Of a stretch of DNA of 6,144 bases, positions 4,789-6,144 are shown piece after piece. How positions within the stretch are numbered: the stretch's first letter is position 1; each line of letters starts with the position of its first letter. The translations under genes were made by a program, and so were the position numbers. The notes below the pieces were generated by a model. It made no database searches, was not told the DNA's origin, and saw only the letters and a list, made by a program, of their open reading frames with translations. The DNA is taken from assembly GCA_937960755.1 (NCBI GenBank), contig CALGOL010000517.1:1-6144 (forward strand), read 5' to 3'. Source of the stretch: an uncultured Azospirillum sp. GTDB lineage: Bacteria; Pseudomonadota; Alphaproteobacteria; Azospirillales; Azospirillaceae.

Positions 4789-5481
4789 ATGCGAAACGAC
4801 ATCTTTCAGCGGGCGGCCGCGACGAGCCTCTGCGCCGCTTTCGTCGCGGCGGTCGCCGCATTGGCGCCGCATGCCGCTTCCGCGCAGGCGCCTCAGCCGG
4901 CGGCGTTGGTGGAGGACGCCCCGGACGGGCTGGCCGGAGTCCAGGTCATGGACTACGTCGCCCGCGGTCAGAGCATAACCCTCGCCGCCAACCAGACGCT
5001 GGTGCTGTCCTACCTGCACTCTTGCGTGCTGGAGACCATTCGCGGCGGCGCGGTGACGGTGGGCTTGCGCGAATCCGAAGTGACGGGCGGCAAGGTGGAG
5101 CGCAAGACCATGCCGTGCGACGGCGGGCGGTTGCTGCTGGCCGCCGATCAAGCCGGCAAGGCCGGGGTGACGGTGATGCGCGACGCCGGCATTGCGTTGA
5201 AGGACGCCAAACCGAAGCCGCAAATCACCCTGCACAAGACCCGGCCGATCATTGTCGCTTCGACCCCCGGCCCGGTGGTCTTTGAGCCGCTGGACGACGG
5301 CGGCAAGTCCATCACCGTCAACGTCGACGGCAAGACGCTCGACCTCGCCAAGGGCAAGACCCAGCTCAAGGCCGGCGCGCTCTACCGCGTCTCGGCCGCC
5401 GGCAAGAGCTACGTCGTGCAGGTCGCCCCGGACGCCCGCAACGAAGGCGGCCCGGCGCTTGGCCGGCTGTTACGTTTTTAA
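4789..5481 (+). CDS. Secreted/periplasmic protein of unknown function linked to a CHASE2 gene
   Basis: The 230-residue product starts with a clear Sec signal peptide: a short charged start (MRNDIFQR), a hydrophobic Ala-rich core (about 9-26) and an AASA-QA cleavage site after A32. The mature protein of about 198 residues is beta-rich in appearance. It has two cysteines, C79 (YLHSC) and C110 (TMPCDGG), placed so that a disulfide is plausible in the periplasm. No enzyme motif or membrane span follows the signal. AAGGG (4776-4780) 8 bases before the ATG supports the start. The stop is 3 bases before the CHASE2 gene, so the two are almost certainly cotranscribed and may interact in the periplasm. 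FecR-type proteins often accompany CHASE2 cyclases, but a FecR domain is not clearly visible here. Function unknown. Confidence 0.85.
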   Translation: MRNDIFQRAAATSLCAAFVAAVAALAPHAASAQAPQPAALVEDAPDGLAGVQVMDYVARGQSITLAANQTLVLSYLHSCVLETIRGGAVTVGLRESEVTGGKVERKTMPCDGGRLLLAADQAGKAGVTVMRDAGIALKDAKPKPQITLHKTRPIIVASTPGPVVFEPLDDGGKSITVNVDGKTLDLAKGKTQLKAGALYRVSAAGKSYVVQVAPDARNEGGPALGRLLRF

Positions 5482-5484
5482 GCC

Positions 5485-6144
5485 ATGGCGGCGCGACGCA
5501 GCCTGACGCTGGCGGCGGGGACGGTCGTCGCGGCGGCGGCGGCGTTGGCCCTCTGGCTGCACCCCTGGACGCAAGGCCCGTCGATTGACGGGCTTTACGT
5601 CCTGCGCGAAGCCGTATTCGGTCCGCGGGAAGCCGCGCCGTCGGCCCAAGTCGTCCCCGGCCAAGTCGTCCCCGGCCAAGTCGTCGTGGTCGCCATTGAC
5701 GAGGAAACCTACCGCCGTCCGCCCTTCGCCGGAACCCCGCAAGCGATCTGGACGCCGCATCTGGGCCGCGCCCTGGCGGCGGTGGACAAGGCCGGCCCGG
5801 CGGTCATGGGCATGGACTTGATCTATCCCACGTCGGTGGACAGTCTCGCCCCCGGTTTTGAGCGGCCGTTTCTGCTGGCGTTGCGCGACGCCGGCCGCAA
5901 AGGCCGGCTGGTGCTGGCCAAGGTGCAGCATCAAACCCACCCGATCCTGCCGTTTCGCGGTCAGGTCGCCGCGGTGGGCGGCCCCGGCAATCTGCGCTCG
6001 GTCAATCTGGTGGAGGACCCGGACGGCGTGTTGCGTCGGGCGCCCATGTTCTTGAGCGTCGAAGGGGCGGACGGCGCGCAGGTTCGCGAACCCGGCTTCG
6101 CGGCGGAGGTCGCCGGCCGCGCCGCCGGCAAGCCGCCGCTAGCG
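5485..6144 (+). CDS. CHASE2 domain sensor protein, N-terminal part (3' end outside window)
   Basis: The visible 220 residues start with a charged MAARRS and one membrane span (about 7-25), then an extracytoplasmic CHASE2-type sensor region. VVVVAIDEETY (66-76), GMDLIYP (109-115) and VNLVEDPDGVLRRAPMF (173-189) correspond to the VVVVAID, G-D-hydrophobic and N-x-x-x-D-x-DGV-x-RR-x-P blocks of CHASE2 domains. The family normally continues with three membrane spans and a cytoplasmic output such as an adenylate/guanylate cyclase, kinase or diguanylate cyclase; none of that is inside the window. The ATG at 5485 directly follows the stop of the secreted-protein gene (3-base gap) and has no strong ribosome site, consistent with translational coupling. 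A 15-bp tandem repeat lies just before the first CHASE2 strand. Confidence 0.85.
   Translation, partial: MAARRSLTLAAGTVVAAAAALALWLHPWTQGPSIDGLYVLREAVFGPREAAPSAQVVPGQVVPGQVVVVAIDEETYRRPPFAGTPQAIWTPHLGRALAAVDKAGPAVMGMDLIYPTSVDSLAPGFERPFLLALRDAGRKGRLVLAKVQHQTHPILPFRGQVAAVGGPGNLRSVNLVEDPDGVLRRAPMFLSVEGADGAQVREPGFAAEVAGRAAGKPPLA
5646..5685 (+). repeat. 15-bp tandem repeat in the CHASE2 gene
   Basis: The unit CCAAGTCGTCCCCGG occurs twice exactly (5646-5660, 5661-5675), followed by a 10-base partial third copy (5676-5685). It encodes QVVPG-QVVPG-QVV at residues 55-67 in frame. Identity at DNA level, including third positions, indicates a recent replication-slippage expansion at the edge of the sensor domain. 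Confidence 0.9.

Overview
The window is high-GC chromosomal DNA with strong GC3 bias. The gene content (RNase PH, RdgB and HemW in one operon, a Bfd ferredoxin, a CHASE2 protein) suggests an alphaproteobacterium, probably of the Rhodospirillales/Rhodospirillaceae type. That placement is an inference from gene style and order. No rRNA, tRNA, CRISPR array or transposase gene was seen.

Left part (1-905): the window opens inside a leucine/phenylalanine/valine dehydrogenase gene. It converges, 19 bases apart, on a minus-strand gene for a bacterioferritin-associated ferredoxin (Bfd). The bfd promoter can be read directly: a perfect TTGACA -35, a 17-bp spacer and a TATGAG -10, with two Fur-box-like 15-mers over the -10/start and -35 regions. 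This is the expected layout for an iron-repressed gene.

Intergenic region and small gene (848-1392): about 410 AT-richer bases contain a 17-bp palindrome and then an FNR/CRP-family site, TTGAC-N4-GTCAA. Its centre lies exactly 32 bp upstream of the centre of a -10-like CATTAT, which is class II activator geometry. The predicted transcript has a leader that can form nested hairpins, then an AGGAGG ribosome site and a 44-residue gene for a small single-span membrane protein that I do not recognise.

Core operon (1497-4102): rph (RNase PH) overlaps rdgB (dITP/XTP pyrophosphatase) by ATGA, and hemW (radical-SAM heme chaperone) follows. Two inverted copies of a CCCTCTCCCC-type palindromic repeat sit at the rdgB-hemW junction. 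The second copy is read in frame as part of the HemW N-terminus, and hemW has no ATG or GTG start near its 5' end.

Right part (4103-6144): a stand-alone cyclic-nucleotide-binding-domain protein is followed by a spacer rich in inverted repeats. Next come a secreted protein of unknown function and, 3 bases later, a CHASE2 sensor protein cut by the window end. CHASE2 proteins often carry a nucleotide cyclase domain, so these three genes may form a local cyclic-nucleotide sensing unit, but the output domain lies outside the window. Two genes (hemW and the CHASE2 gene) each carry an in-frame 15-bp tandem duplication.
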